From: Planctomycetota bacterium
GTDB taxonomy: Bacteria > Planctomycetota > Planctomycetia > Pirellulales > Pirellulaceae
DNA: 64,000 bases
Assembly: GCA_963204915.1 (NCBI GenBank)
Contig: CAUJHS010000090.1
Coordinates: forward strand, 62,001-126,000
Direction of reading: 5' to 3'
Below are positions 45,945 to 54,316 of this stretch, piece after piece. The position numbers and the translations under genes were made by a program. Within the stretch, counting starts at the first letter, position 1, and each line of letters starts with the position of its first letter. The notes below the pieces were generated by a model. It ran no database searches and was not told the origin of the DNA. It worked only from the letters and a program-made list of their open reading frames with translations.

Positions 45945-46003
45945 CCGGTAAAGCGGCTAACCCATCACAGTTGCCGTTGTCACACCTGCCAGGGTGTTAC
46001 CGG
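45945..46003 (-). other. Candidate structured RNA (three-way junction)
   Basis: CCGGTAA (45945-45951) pairs with TTACCGG (45997-46003). Inside are two small hairpins: CGGC/GCCG (45954-45957 with 45973-45976) and CACC/GGTG (45983-45986 with 45993-45996). On the minus strand this fold is followed directly by the perfect hairpin at 45890-45929, as in many small RNAs. The family is not recognised and the region could equally fold fortuitously. Confidence 0.3.
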
Positions 46004-46107
46004 ATCATCGCTTACACGTTTGTCGTTCCCGTCAAACCCTTTGCCAACGCAACCAAGTGCGATAGGTGAATAATATCGGTGGCCGTTCTAAAAGTCAAGT
46101 CTTATTT

Positions 46108-46172
46108 TGATAGCCGATACGCTATATTTTTATGATAGCTTTCTGACTATCACTATGCTCTTTAGACTATCA
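46108..46172. promoter_or_regulatory. Four TGATAG/CTATCA operator-like repeats
   Basis: TGATAG occurs at 46108-46113 and 46133-46138. Its complement CTATCA occurs at 46147-46152 and 46167-46172, the latter two within an identical GACTATCAC spaced exactly 20 bp apart. The inverted arrangement upstream of a DNA-binding gene suggests autoregulatory operators. Confidence 0.5.
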
Positions 46173-46223
46173 CATTTTAGTCAATTCATTTTCTGACATC
46201 GTAACGTGATATTCGATTGAATA

Positions 46224-46258
46224 TACACGACTTCGTGTAAGTAATTGTCGTTACACGA
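46224..46258. promoter_or_regulatory. TACACGA dyad plus half-site
   Basis: TACACGA CT TCGTGTA (46224-46239) is a perfect dyad with a 2-bp centre. A third TACACGA lies at 46252-46258. It is 120 bp from the start of the first element gene and looks like a second operator. Confidence 0.5.
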
Positions 46259-46375
46259 TTTGCGCTTCGTATCGAAAACCATTTGCTTTTTATCCCGATT
46301 CAAATACGATTTAGCGAAGTAACCCCCGGACTGCCAGCCGGGCCAAGTAGTCTATAAGCCGCCATCACATTCATA

Positions 46376-47272
46376 ATGCCCCGTTCGCTCAAAACTCAAT
46401 TGCTGGTCGATTCCCTAGACGCGCTTGCGTTTGGGGCGTTGGTTGTGGCGTATATCCGGGTTTCGGGTAAGACGAACGATGCGGAATTGCAAACCGCCCT
46501 TATCAAACGCGAATGCCAACGCCGGGGCTTGCGGTTGCTTGCGGTCTATTGCGAGAAAACAACCGGAACGAGTCTTGAGCGCGTTCAATTCAGAATGGCG
46601 ATTGCCCATGCCCGCCGCATGGGCGCGGCTTTAGTTGCCCGGGATGAATCCCGTTTCATTCGCAACGGGGGCCCGCGTTGTGACCGGTTGAAAGACCCTC
46701 GGAAGCAAGACGTTCAACGGTTTAATGATTTGGTTCTTTCCTCGGGGGTTCAATTCGCAACCGTCTTTGCGCCGGGTACGCCCTACGCCGATCTACGTGG
46801 ATTGCAAACCCGGGAAGCTATGAAGTTACTCCCGCCAGAGAAACGCCCGGGCCGACCGCCAGGACAACGGGAGAAAAAGAGAACGTTGGTTCAACGCCGA
46901 CAAATGGCGTTGTTACGCAAGGCGGGGTTAACCCTAGAGGAAATTGCCCAACGCTTTGGCATAGTGCGTAGCACGGTTCACGCTTACCTAGCCGACCTAA
47001 TGAAGCAAATGCGGCTGACCACTAAGCCGCCGGGTTCCGAGAAAGAGATTGTTCGTTGTCTCTATCGTGGCGGGTTCACGTTTGAGGAAATCGCCGACCG
47101 GTTGCAATTGGATTTGGAATCGGTTAAACGTCATTTGGGAATCGGAATTAGATCGAACGCAATTGCAAGATACCTTGGAATTCTCAAGGGTTTTGCCGTG
47201 TTCGGGAAAAAGGTTATTAAGTTAAATAATAAATATAACCCCTTCCAATTATCCCCTCCTCAACTGGAATGA
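46376..47272 (+). CDS. Small serine-recombinase-like protein with two helix-turn-helix domains
   Basis: The 298-residue protein opens with a resolvase-type N-domain: VAYIRVSG with the potential nucleophile Ser30. Conserved positions follow, such as RRMGAALVARDESRFIRN, which resembles the DRLxR region. The C-terminal half has two HTH motifs, GLTLEEIAQRFGIVRSTVHAYL and GFTFEEIADRLQLDLESVKRHL. That is like a resolvase whose DNA-binding part has been doubled. It may be a resolvase/invertase or a repressor of the integrase. It is the first gene of the element and has the operator-like repeats upstream. Confidence 0.7.
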   Translation: MPRSLKTQLLVDSLDALAFGALVVAYIRVSGKTNDAELQTALIKRECQRRGLRLLAVYCEKTTGTSLERVQFRMAIAHARRMGAALVARDESRFIRNGGPRCDRLKDPRKQDVQRFNDLVLSSGVQFATVFAPGTPYADLRGLQTREAMKLLPPEKRPGRPPGQREKKRTLVQRRQMALLRKAGLTLEEIAQRFGIVRSTVHAYLADLMKQMRLTTKPPGSEKEIVRCLYRGGFTFEEIADRLQLDLESVKRHLGIGIRSNAIARYLGILKGFAVFGKKVIKLNNKYNPFQLSPPQLE

Positions 47273-47386
47273 ACTAAAAATCAATCAACCAGCTAACAAA
47301 AAACAACAAATCGAAAATCAATAAACTCAGAAAACTTGGGAGGTATGTACCCAAGTAACCAGCAACCAAACGCAGAGGGGGAAACC

Positions 47387-47959
47387 ATGAACACGAAACC
47401 AAACAAACGGGAAACCTACAAACGAAAACCTAAAACAAACTGGGTTAGAAACGGTTACCGCTTAACCTCAATTCCTTGCGAACGTTGTGGGAGTACCACG
47501 GAGACAATCAAAATTACTCACCGTTCCTATCCCAAGGTTGGCAACGTATGCCGAGAATGCGCAACCTTGCTCTGTACTTCGGAAAAAGATTTCCTTGACC
47601 TAGAGCAATGGGATATTGGCGTTTACGGAAACCTACGCCGAATCATCGGGGAATACCACGTTACGGTTTTCCCCTCAACACGCGACAACGGCTACTGCGC
47701 TTGCGTTTGGAATCGTAGAACTCAGGAAAGCAAGTTTACTAAAACTTGTTGGGAGAAAGACGAAGCTGCCGAGGCCGCATTGGCAATGATTAAATCCTCA
47801 TGGCGTTGGCGTACCACCAAAAACCCGATTACCACCGACAAGGCCCCTAGCAACAACAGCAACACCACACCTAGCACCACAAACACCCCTAACAAAACAA
47901 GACACAACACAAAACGGGATGCAAAAAAGTTTCTAGCCTTGCTCAAATCGCAAATCTAA
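47387..47959 (+). CDS. Zinc-ribbon protein with Asn/Thr-rich tail
   Basis: Starting at ATG 47387 (after AGGGGG) the protein has 190 residues. Two CxxC pairs (PCERCGS and NVCRECATL) form a likely zinc ribbon at residues ~32-60. A folded middle contains EQWDIGVYGNLRRIIG. The final ~50 residues are Asn/Thr/Lys-rich. No homologue is recognised. A DNA- or RNA-binding role in element regulation is a guess. Confidence 0.55.
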   Translation: MNTKPNKRETYKRKPKTNWVRNGYRLTSIPCERCGSTTETIKITHRSYPKVGNVCRECATLLCTSEKDFLDLEQWDIGVYGNLRRIIGEYHVTVFPSTRDNGYCACVWNRRTQESKFTKTCWEKDEAAEAALAMIKSSWRWRTTKNPITTDKAPSNNSNTTPSTTNTPNKTRHNTKRDAKKFLALLKSQI

Positions 47960-47976
47960 TAAAAGCCAAACTTCCC

Positions 47977-48009
47977 GGGGTATGGGTGCTTAACCCATGC
48001 CCCATTTTT
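47977..48009 (+). terminator. Hairpin with U-tract after the zinc-ribbon gene
   Basis: GGGGTATGGGT (47977-47987) pairs with ACCCATGCCCC (47993-48003) with one G-U pair and a 5-nt loop. It is followed by ATTTTTAT. It is placed 18 bp after the gene's stop. Confidence 0.7.
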
Positions 48010-49081
48010 ATGCGCCCTCGGTTGCCCCCTTCCCCTTGATGCAACCTTCTTTTACTTCATTGGCAACGCTTCCCGTTTTCATCGGGAAGGTTGGCAACTC
48101 TGACACGTACCAATTGACACGACGGGTTAGTTGTACCCGTTGACACGCAATCGGTTTTCTACAATCTGCGGTCGGTACGCTAACCGCTCCCCTTGCGTCG
48201 TTCCCATCGTCGCAAGGGTTCATTGCCCGATGCGTTAGCGAGCGAATGAGAGGCCGCAAGCAAGATCGCCATAGCTTATTGTGCATGCTTCGGGTATACA
48301 ATTGGAGCGGTTCGCTACAGGTTGGAGCGAAAACAACCAGCTATACCCCCCTACCTGCCGGGTCCTCCCAGAGCCCGGGGGTAAAAACTTGCATAGTGGA
48401 ACAGTCGAAAGAGGCAACGAAATTGTTTGATTTTATGTAACCCCTTACGGAGCATGGATTTAGAAAAACAATAGCTAAAAACTGGCATATAACCCAGAAA
48501 TTGCCAGCGATTGCATGGGTAATTCGTAAGTTGTTTAAAATAAACGATTTACGTTCAACCCGAGGGAGCGAAACCGCCCTATATTTGACGCAAACCGTTT
48601 CCAACAAAGGGTTTACATCAACCCGAGGGCACAAACCGCCATTTTTCTGGCCCCACGCAATGCTGTAAGTTGTTATTTAACAATGGTTTAAGGCGGTTTT
48701 TCCCGGTTGCCGATTGCGGTAAACTAATTTAATCCGCCCAACGCGACCCTTAGGCAACGCCCCCAGTTGCCCCGCTCTGGCCCAAAACCGGCCTTTCTAC
48801 GCTTCCCCGGGCCTTTCTGCCCATGGTTGGACCCCTGCCCAACGCCGCGGCGTTCTAGGCCCCTTTTTGTGGCTTTATCGCGATGCCGTTTAAACGTCAT
48901 GTTCAACCCGTCCCGATTTGTCGGTTGTGTGTTTATAAAATTTTTCCCACTTTGTTATAACATTATAAGCAGTCTAAGTTGCAGTATAAATCGCTTGCCG
49001 TACCATGTTGAGACATAACTTAGCAACGAACTATGTTGCATTGCGAAACTAAATGGTATTTGCCAACGGGAAAGGGAAATC
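48010..49081. other. 1.07-kb non-coding block inside the element
   Basis: No convincing gene is seen; the frames are short and of poor composition. It holds a hairpin (CTTCCCG/CGGGAAG flanked by TTGGCAAC repeats near 48062-48097). It also holds two TTGGAGCG copies (48302, 48322), the TCAACCCGAGGG repeats, two GTAAGTTGTT copies and A+T-rich tracts. Such a block could be an origin, immunity region or small-RNA locus. Confidence 0.45.
48548..48642. repeat. Pair of imperfect direct repeats (TCAACCCGAGGG core)
   Basis: Copy 1 (48548-48580) and copy 2 (48612-48642) share TTTAC, an exact 12-bp TCAACCCGAGGG and then AAACCGCC after a 3-4 nt variable step. Spacing is 64 bp. GTAAGTTGTT precedes copy 1 and recurs after copy 2, extending the symmetry. 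Confidence 0.55.
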
Positions 49082-49741
49082 ATGCGAAAGACAAACCGAG
49101 CGAAACCGAAACGCCCCGCCAAGCGACCAGCGAAACCCGCCAAGCCCGCGAAAGTTGAAACGATGAAAGACGAAAAAGAAAACTTGGGCTCCGTGGCGTA
49201 TGACCCGTCCAATGGTTTGGACGTTCAACGGGCTATCGAAGCCGCAATGACCAAAAATGACGTAAAGGCGCACGAATTCTTAGTCGAGTATGTTCGCCCG
49301 GGTTGGGATGCAATCGGAAGGGAACCCGAGATTTTCACCGATAGCGCGACCGTCATGGAATTGTTAGAGGCCCTCGGGCGCGATCTTCCCCGCCACCGTC
49401 TCAACTATCTTTTAAACCTCGGAGTGATTACCCCGGAAAAACGCGGAGGCCGCTTGTTTTGGCGTGCGGCTGACATTGCCCGTTTAATCGTCGCTTGTGA
49501 TTGCCGCCGGTATTGGATTGTCGGTTCGCCCATTTGGATGGAAAACGCGAACCCGGCGGAAATGGCCCGTGAATTGGTAAGGCAAGGCCGCGAAGGAACG
49601 GAAAAGATTTGTGCGTTAGTTGATAACCTTTCTGTTTTCGATTTGTGCCGCTACTTGGCGGAAGTAAAGACCGATGAGCAACGGCAACAATACTTGAACC
49701 TAATTTTTCTTTCTTTGGAGCGGCTAGGCATTGTTGAGTAA
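49082..49741 (+). CDS. DNA-binding protein with MerR-like winged helix
   Basis: The 219-residue protein has a Lys/Pro/Ala-rich N-terminus (repeated AKRPAKPAK), like a histone-H1 tail. Residues ~90-135 contain RHRLNYLLNLGVITPEKRGGRLFW and a following helix, the pattern of a MerR-type winged helix. GGAAAGGG (49071-49078) serves as ribosome site. In phage-derived elements a protein at this place could be a small terminase-like or excision factor; nothing proves that. Confidence 0.5.
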   Translation: MRKTNRAKPKRPAKRPAKPAKPAKVETMKDEKENLGSVAYDPSNGLDVQRAIEAAMTKNDVKAHEFLVEYVRPGWDAIGREPEIFTDSATVMELLEALGRDLPRHRLNYLLNLGVITPEKRGGRLFWRAADIARLIVACDCRRYWIVGSPIWMENANPAEMARELVRQGREGTEKICALVDNLSVFDLCRYLAEVKTDEQRQQYLNLIFLSLERLGIVE

Positions 49742-49757
49742 GCCGCAACCCGTTGGC

Positions 49758-49770
49758 CCTCCCCCAGAAA
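49758..49770 (+). repeat. Copy 2 of CCYYCCCCAGAAA motif
   Basis: CCTCCCCCAGAAA lies 17 bp before the capsid gene's ATG at 49788. There is no conventional ribosome site in between. Confidence 0.55.
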
Positions 49771-49787
49771 AGCAACCTGCAACGAAC

Positions 49788-51848
49788 ATGAAACCGCCCC
49801 AAACGCCAACGAACTTACAACTAATCGCTTCCGTGGAATTGACCGCCCGGGGTGTTGCGCCTTCTCAAGATGGCGTTGCGGGAAGTGTGCATTCTGCCTT
49901 ACCGAAGTTTCGCATCTTGGCTAACACGGGTAGCCCGATGCGTGTCCCGGGTTTTGCCGAACCCGTTATTCTCGATTTTCGGGGCGTCAAGTTTGCCCGC
50001 GATGTTACGCCCATCATCGCAAACCATGACCCGGCCTTACGCATTGGCCACACGACAACACGAAGTGTAGCCACTAACCCGCCCGCAATCGTGATTGAGG
50101 GGGTGGTTAGTTCCGGTTCGGATGTTGCCCGGGGCGTGGTTGATGATTGCCGAAATGGGTTCCCGTTCCAAGCATCGGTAGGCGCAACCATTTTAAAAGC
50201 AAAGTTTCTTCGCGAGGGTCAAACCGCAGAGGTTAACGGGCAATCGGTCAAAGGTCCGTTAGTGATTGCGGTTGAGTCCTCAATTCGTGAAATCTCCGTT
50301 CTGCCCCTCGGGGCCGATAGTGCTACTCAATTCGCCCTTGTCGCAGCGCACGCTAATAAAAACCGTTCATCGGGTACCCAAAACAATTCACTCCTCCCTT
50401 CGCAAAGCACAATTATGGAACCTTTTGTAAACGACAACGACCAAACGCCCGTTACTGACCCGCATTCGCTCCAAGCCGCCGCAGAGGCCCGGCGCGTTGG
50501 CGACATTCAGGCATACGCCGCGGAATTCTCCAACGTTCGCACGGTTGCCCACGAGGGCAAACCGGTTACGCTTGCCGATCTAACGGCAACGGCAATCGAA
50601 AACGGTTGGGAACCCCGCCGCTTTGAAAATGCGTTGCTTCGGGGACGCATTGAAGCCGCGAATACCGCTCCCGCGGTTCATGTGGTTGATCGCCGGGTAC
50701 AGTCTCAAGTTATTGAGGCCGCATTCTCGCGTTGTGCGAACCTGCCCAACATCGAAGCGCATTACGATGAACGCGTATTGGAGCAATCGCACGCGCCCCA
50801 GTTGCGGAACATTGGCCTTCAACAGTTGTTGTTGATGGGGGCCGCCGCGAATGGTTACCGCTGTGTACCGGGGGAACGTTTAAACAAGGCGAACTTGCGT
50901 CAAGTGTTGGCCCATGCTTTCCCTGACATTCGGGCAAGCCATACGTCAACTATTTCAGTCCCGAATCTGCTCAGCAATGTAGCAAATAAATTTTTGCTCA
51001 CCGGTTGGCAGGAGGGCGATGCGGCATGGCGGGAGATTGCCGACATTAAACCGGTTTCGGACTTTAAAGAAGCTCGCTCAAACCGTTTGCTTGATGATCT
51101 CGAATATGAAGAACTGAAACCTAACGGCAAGATTGCCCATGGTACAGTAGCCGAGGAATACTACACTCGCCAGGCGCATACTTACGCGAAGATGTTTGCC
51201 CTTACTCGCGTTGATATGATCAACGACGATTTGGGGGCGTTCTCGGACTTGAAGAAACGCGTTGGGTTAGGCGCATCCCGCAAATTCAATCGCGTATTCT
51301 GGACTACGTTCCTAGCTAACTCTGCTTTCTTCACTTCGGCCCGGGGCAACTATATCGACGGCGCGACGACTAACCTCGGTACCGACGGGGTAGGTTTGGA
51401 ACTTGGCGTTCTCGCCTTCCGTGCGTTGCGTTCTGCCGACGGTAAGCGCGTTGGCGGTAAGCCGGAAATCTTGCTTGTTCCGCCTGAATTGGAATTCAAG
51501 GCCCGCCGCTTGTTCGCATCGACCAACGTTAGCGCCGGGGGTGGTTCGTCCGATTCGTTTGTTCCGAGTGATAACCCGTTCGCTGGTTTGTATCGACCCG
51601 TGGTAGCCGATCAACTCTCGGATGAGGATTATCCCGGTTCGTCGGCAACCGCTTGGTACTTGCTACGCAACCCGGGATTGGCCCCCGCGATTGTCGCCAG
51701 TTTCCTTGATGGAATCGAAAACCCGACGGTTCAACAGGCCGACGCCGACTTCGATATGCTGGGCATTCAATTGCGTGGCTATCACGATTTCGGTGTTGAT
51801 TTGGCCGAGTGGTTAGCGGGCATCAAGAGCAAAGGCGCGGCCGCATAG
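49788..51848 (+). CDS. Prohead protease-major capsid protein fusion
   Basis: I start at ATG 49788 (686 residues); an upstream in-frame start at 49731 overlaps the preceding gene. The first ~200 residues are an HK97/Mu-type prohead protease: ANHDPALRIGHT carries the catalytic His, and GFPFQASVGA and EISVLPLGAD are typical core strands. After a flexible Asn/Ser/Gln linker and scaffold-like segment, residues ~280-686 resemble Mu gpT-like major head proteins (MINDDLGAFSDLKKRVGLGA, and ILLVPPELEFKARRLF). Self-cleavage would release the capsid subunit. It is the clearest virion gene in the element. Confidence 0.82.
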   Translation: MKPPQTPTNLQLIASVELTARGVAPSQDGVAGSVHSALPKFRILANTGSPMRVPGFAEPVILDFRGVKFARDVTPIIANHDPALRIGHTTTRSVATNPPAIVIEGVVSSGSDVARGVVDDCRNGFPFQASVGATILKAKFLREGQTAEVNGQSVKGPLVIAVESSIREISVLPLGADSATQFALVAAHANKNRSSGTQNNSLLPSQSTIMEPFVNDNDQTPVTDPHSLQAAAEARRVGDIQAYAAEFSNVRTVAHEGKPVTLADLTATAIENGWEPRRFENALLRGRIEAANTAPAVHVVDRRVQSQVIEAAFSRCANLPNIEAHYDERVLEQSHAPQLRNIGLQQLLLMGAAANGYRCVPGERLNKANLRQVLAHAFPDIRASHTSTISVPNLLSNVANKFLLTGWQEGDAAWREIADIKPVSDFKEARSNRLLDDLEYEELKPNGKIAHGTVAEEYYTRQAHTYAKMFALTRVDMINDDLGAFSDLKKRVGLGASRKFNRVFWTTFLANSAFFTSARGNYIDGATTNLGTDGVGLELGVLAFRALRSADGKRVGGKPEILLVPPELEFKARRLFASTNVSAGGGSSDSFVPSDNPFAGLYRPVVADQLSDEDYPGSSATAWYLLRNPGLAPAIVASFLDGIENPTVQQADADFDMLGIQLRGYHDFGVDLAEWLAGIKSKGAAA

Positions 51849-51864
51849 TTGACACTGTTCAATT

Positions 51865-51935
51865 CGGGCAACTTGTAGTTGCCCGGGTTTCCATAGGGGC
51901 CCCCTAGGACGCGCAAACCTAGGGGGCCTTTTTAT
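51865..51935 (+). terminator. Tandem hairpins after the capsid gene
   Basis: The first is CGGGCAACT/AGTTGCCCG (51865-51885, 3-nt loop). The second is GGCCCCCTAGG/CCTAGGGGGCC (51900-51930, 9-nt loop) followed by TTTTT. The second is a convincing intrinsic terminator. Confidence 0.8.
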
Positions 51936-51990
51936 GAATGGCGTTTATACCAATAAACTCCACGATTTCCGACCCATACCGCCCCTAGCC

Positions 51991-52003
51991 CCTCCCCCAG
52001 AAA
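51991..52003 (+). repeat. Copy 3 of CCYYCCCCAGAAA motif
   Basis: CCTCCCCCAGAAA ends six bases before ATG 52010 of the tape-measure gene. Confidence 0.55.
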
Positions 52004-52009
52004 AACACA

Positions 52010-53520
52010 ATGTCCCTATCAGGTATCAAGGCCGGGAAAGCATTTGTCGAGTTAGAAGCGTTGGATAAAACCGCCGCCGTATTGCGGGGCGTTGAAAGGA
52101 ACTTTCAGGCATTCGGCAAACGGCTATCAAGTATCGGATCTGATGCGCTGGGGGCCTTTGGCGCGTCGCTTAGCAGCATCGGCACGAAATTGACCGGGCT
52201 ATCCGTTGGCATGGGCGGGGCTCTTGCTGCGGGTCTTATCCCTTCGATCAAAGCGGCGAGTGATTCGCAGGAGGCGTTGAATAAATTCAATGCCGTTTTT
52301 AAAGAGCAATCCGACGCCGCCGCGAAGTTTGCCGATGACTTGGCTAAAAACGTAGGCCGATCATCGACCGAAATTAAAAATCAACTTTCGGCATTTCAAG
52401 CGTTCTTTGTCGGTTTGGGTTTCGACCCGACCGAGGCCCGCGAACTATCACAACAGATTCAACAGGCAACCCTTGATTTGGGTTCGTTTCATAATTTGCA
52501 AACCGTCTCAAGGCCCTTTCTGCCTCATTCACGGAATTGAAAGTTGCCGTTGGTACCGTGTTCCTTGACATGGCCCAAAATGTTGTGAGCAAACTTGGCG
52601 ATATTACATCGGCTATCACCACTTTTGTAACCAACAACGGGGCAACCGTTGCCCGGTTTGCGAAGATTGTAACCGGGGTTTCGCTTGCCCTCGGGGGCAT
52701 AGGTGCGATTGCGACGTTTGCCGGGTTCGCGGTTACCGCACTTGGTACGGTACTCGGGGCCGTAGGGACAATTATTTCTGCGGTTGGCATGCTTGCCGGG
52801 TTTGTAGTAACGCCCCTCGGAATTCTCACAATCGCAATCGGTATCGCAACCGCTGGATTCGTCAAGTTTCTTTTACAGTCGCAATCGCTCCGAGCGTTTC
52901 TATCGGGCCCGTTCGTTGGTTCGCTAGAATCAGTCGCGAGTGGTTTGGAGGCCGTGGTCGAAGCGTTAGCAGCCGGGGCCGCTTCGGAGTTTCTGCCCTC
53001 GGACGATAAATCTTCTAGCGCTGGGGACGCTATCGGGTACCTTGCCGATTTGGACCTACGCCGCGAACAATTAAAAACGCAACTATCGAACCTAGGCCGC
53101 GATTTTGGTCTAAACGCCGATGGCCCTTCCCCAGAGAAGGCGAACTTTCTTCAAATAGCCCAAGACGCCGGTAAAGCCGCGGGAATGTTGGTCGGTTCAC
53201 AAATCGTTGCCGACTTGCCGACCGAATTGACGCTACCGGAAATAGACCGTTGGAACGCCGCGGGAAATGAAATGTTTTCCGATCTAGTGGCGAACCTAGG
53301 CAACGCGCCCGATTTGGTTACCGCCGGGGGTTCGGGCCCGCAGTATTCCGCAATGACCGCAATGGAAAAAGGTTCGATTGATGCCGCAAAAATGGCAATA
53401 GAAATTATGATGCGTGGCGAGGGGCAAGATGATGAGGCCCGCGAAAAACGTAAAATTGACTTGCTGCAAAACATCGACAAAAACTTACAGCAACCCCCGG
53501 TCAATCTTCATATCGCCTAG
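52010..53520 (+). pseudogene. Tape-measure protein gene with internal deletion and frameshift
   Basis: The first frame (52010-52540, 176 residues) has the N-terminal tape-measure start AGKAFVELEALDKTAAVL and a glycine-rich membrane-like helix, and stops shortly after SFHNLQ. The second frame, open from 52495, reads FANRLKALSASFTELKVAVGTVF, which in phage tape measures lies after a ~100-150-residue middle region. The second frame continues with hydrophobic helices (TAIGIATAGFV-like) and ends at 53520. The middle is absent and the halves are out of frame, overlapping as TTGA. Most likely the gene is inactive. Programmed frameshifting cannot be excluded. Confidence 0.7.
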
Positions 53521-53525
53521 CAGTC

Positions 53526-53537
53526 CCTCCCCAGAAA
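53526..53537 (+). repeat. Copy 4 of CCYYCCCCAGAAA motif
   Basis: CCTCCCCAGAAA lies just after the tape-measure frame and before the hairpin at 53570. Confidence 0.5.
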
Positions 53538-53569
53538 TCACGCAACCCCGAAAACATGATCTAGGGTCC

Positions 53570-53615
53570 GCAATTGTCCCCGTCTTTGTTTCTCCACCAA
53601 AGGCGGGGACATTGC
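53570..53615. terminator. Long imperfect hairpin
   Basis: GCAATTGTCCCCGTCTTTG (53570-53588) pairs with CAAAGGCGGGGACATTGC (53598-53615) with one bulge and one G-U pair, around a 9-nt loop. No U-tract follows directly, so its role as terminator is uncertain. Confidence 0.55.
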
Positions 53616-53750
53616 GTTTAAACGCTTCCTAGATTATTCCGTTTGCCTACTATTCATATCCGCCGGTTGTTTGGGATAATGTATGTAGGTCGGTTACAAT
53701 GCGTTTTGGCAAGTTGCCGTTCTCTTTATTTACGCTACCCCGGGGGACTA

Positions 53751-54005
53751 ATGCGGCAGTCTATCGAATGCCCTTTATGTGGTTGCATAGACAATCGGGT
53801 CACAAACACGTATGCCAACAAAGTTAGGCATGCGGGCAAGCGAATCACTCGGTTACGCCGCCGTAGGCGTTGCCGAAATTGCGGGAAGGGATTTTACACG
53901 GTTGAACTTTTGGAACACGACGCGCCCGCCCCGAATGAAGCAATGCCCATCATTCCATCGTTTCCGTTAGGGCCCACTTCCCTTAATCACAATCCACAAT
54001 GGTAA
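53751..54005 (+). CDS. NrdR-like zinc-ribbon protein
   Basis: Starting at MRQSIECPLCG (53751) the protein has 84 residues; an earlier start at 53643 adds unrelated sequence. CPLCGCIDNRV, then a basic stretch RLRRRRRC, then CRNCGKGFYTVE forms a two-CxxC zinc ribbon very like the N-terminus of NrdR and of phage Ogr/Delta regulators. No ATP-cone follows, so it is not NrdR itself. A phage-type transcription activator is plausible. Confidence 0.6.
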   Translation: MRQSIECPLCGCIDNRVTNTYANKVRHAGKRITRLRRRRRCRNCGKGFYTVELLEHDAPAPNEAMPIIPSFPLGPTSLNHNPQW

Positions 54006-54316
54006 AAATCGTATCGACGCTAGGTATGCAAGGCTTGGGCAGGACACCCGATTTATATGGGTTCGCGATTTGCCAGGACAAGCCGCAACCCTTGGTCATT
54101 CGCAAGCCGCCTAATGATGAAACCGCCCCCGGTAAGCTATTGATACCCGAACCCGATGCAACGCCCGATAAACGGTTGCATGCTGCCCTTGCCGCGATGA
54201 GTGGCAGGAAGCGCCGCCGGGTTCGTAAGGCCGCGGTTCAACCTGGGGGCCCGGTTGCCGATTCCGTGGTTCCTGCCCCAGAGAATGCCGAGGGGCCTAG
54301 CAACCCCGCAGAATAA
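53999..54316 (+). CDS. Small Pro-rich protein of unknown function
   Basis: The 105-residue product starts at ATG 53999, inside the end of the previous gene (7-bp overlap). It has a short folded-looking N-terminus, an AAMSGRKRRRVRKAA basic patch and a Pro/Ala/Gly-rich C-terminus. No family recognised. The overlap supports real translation. Confidence 0.45.
   Translation: MVKIVSTLGMQGLGRTPDLYGFAICQDKPQPLVIRKPPNDETAPGKLLIPEPDATPDKRLHAALAAMSGRKRRRVRKAAVQPGGPVADSVVPAPENAEGPSNPAE

Noticed and set aside
45827-46069. Plus-strand frame at the left end of the element
   Set aside because: It spans the perfect terminator hairpin and the candidate RNA, so it is unlikely to be translated.
45931-46075. 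tRNA gene in the element's left end
   Set aside because: There is no acceptor stem with a GTTCRA-type T loop; the pairing seen is a different three-way junction.
48008-48301. Minus-strand frame in the non-coding block
   Set aside because: It crosses hairpins and repeats and has no ribosome site or gene-like composition.
53999-54316. Anti-CRISPR or toxin call for the small Pro-rich protein
   Set aside because: Nothing in its sequence supports such a function; size and position alone are not evidence.
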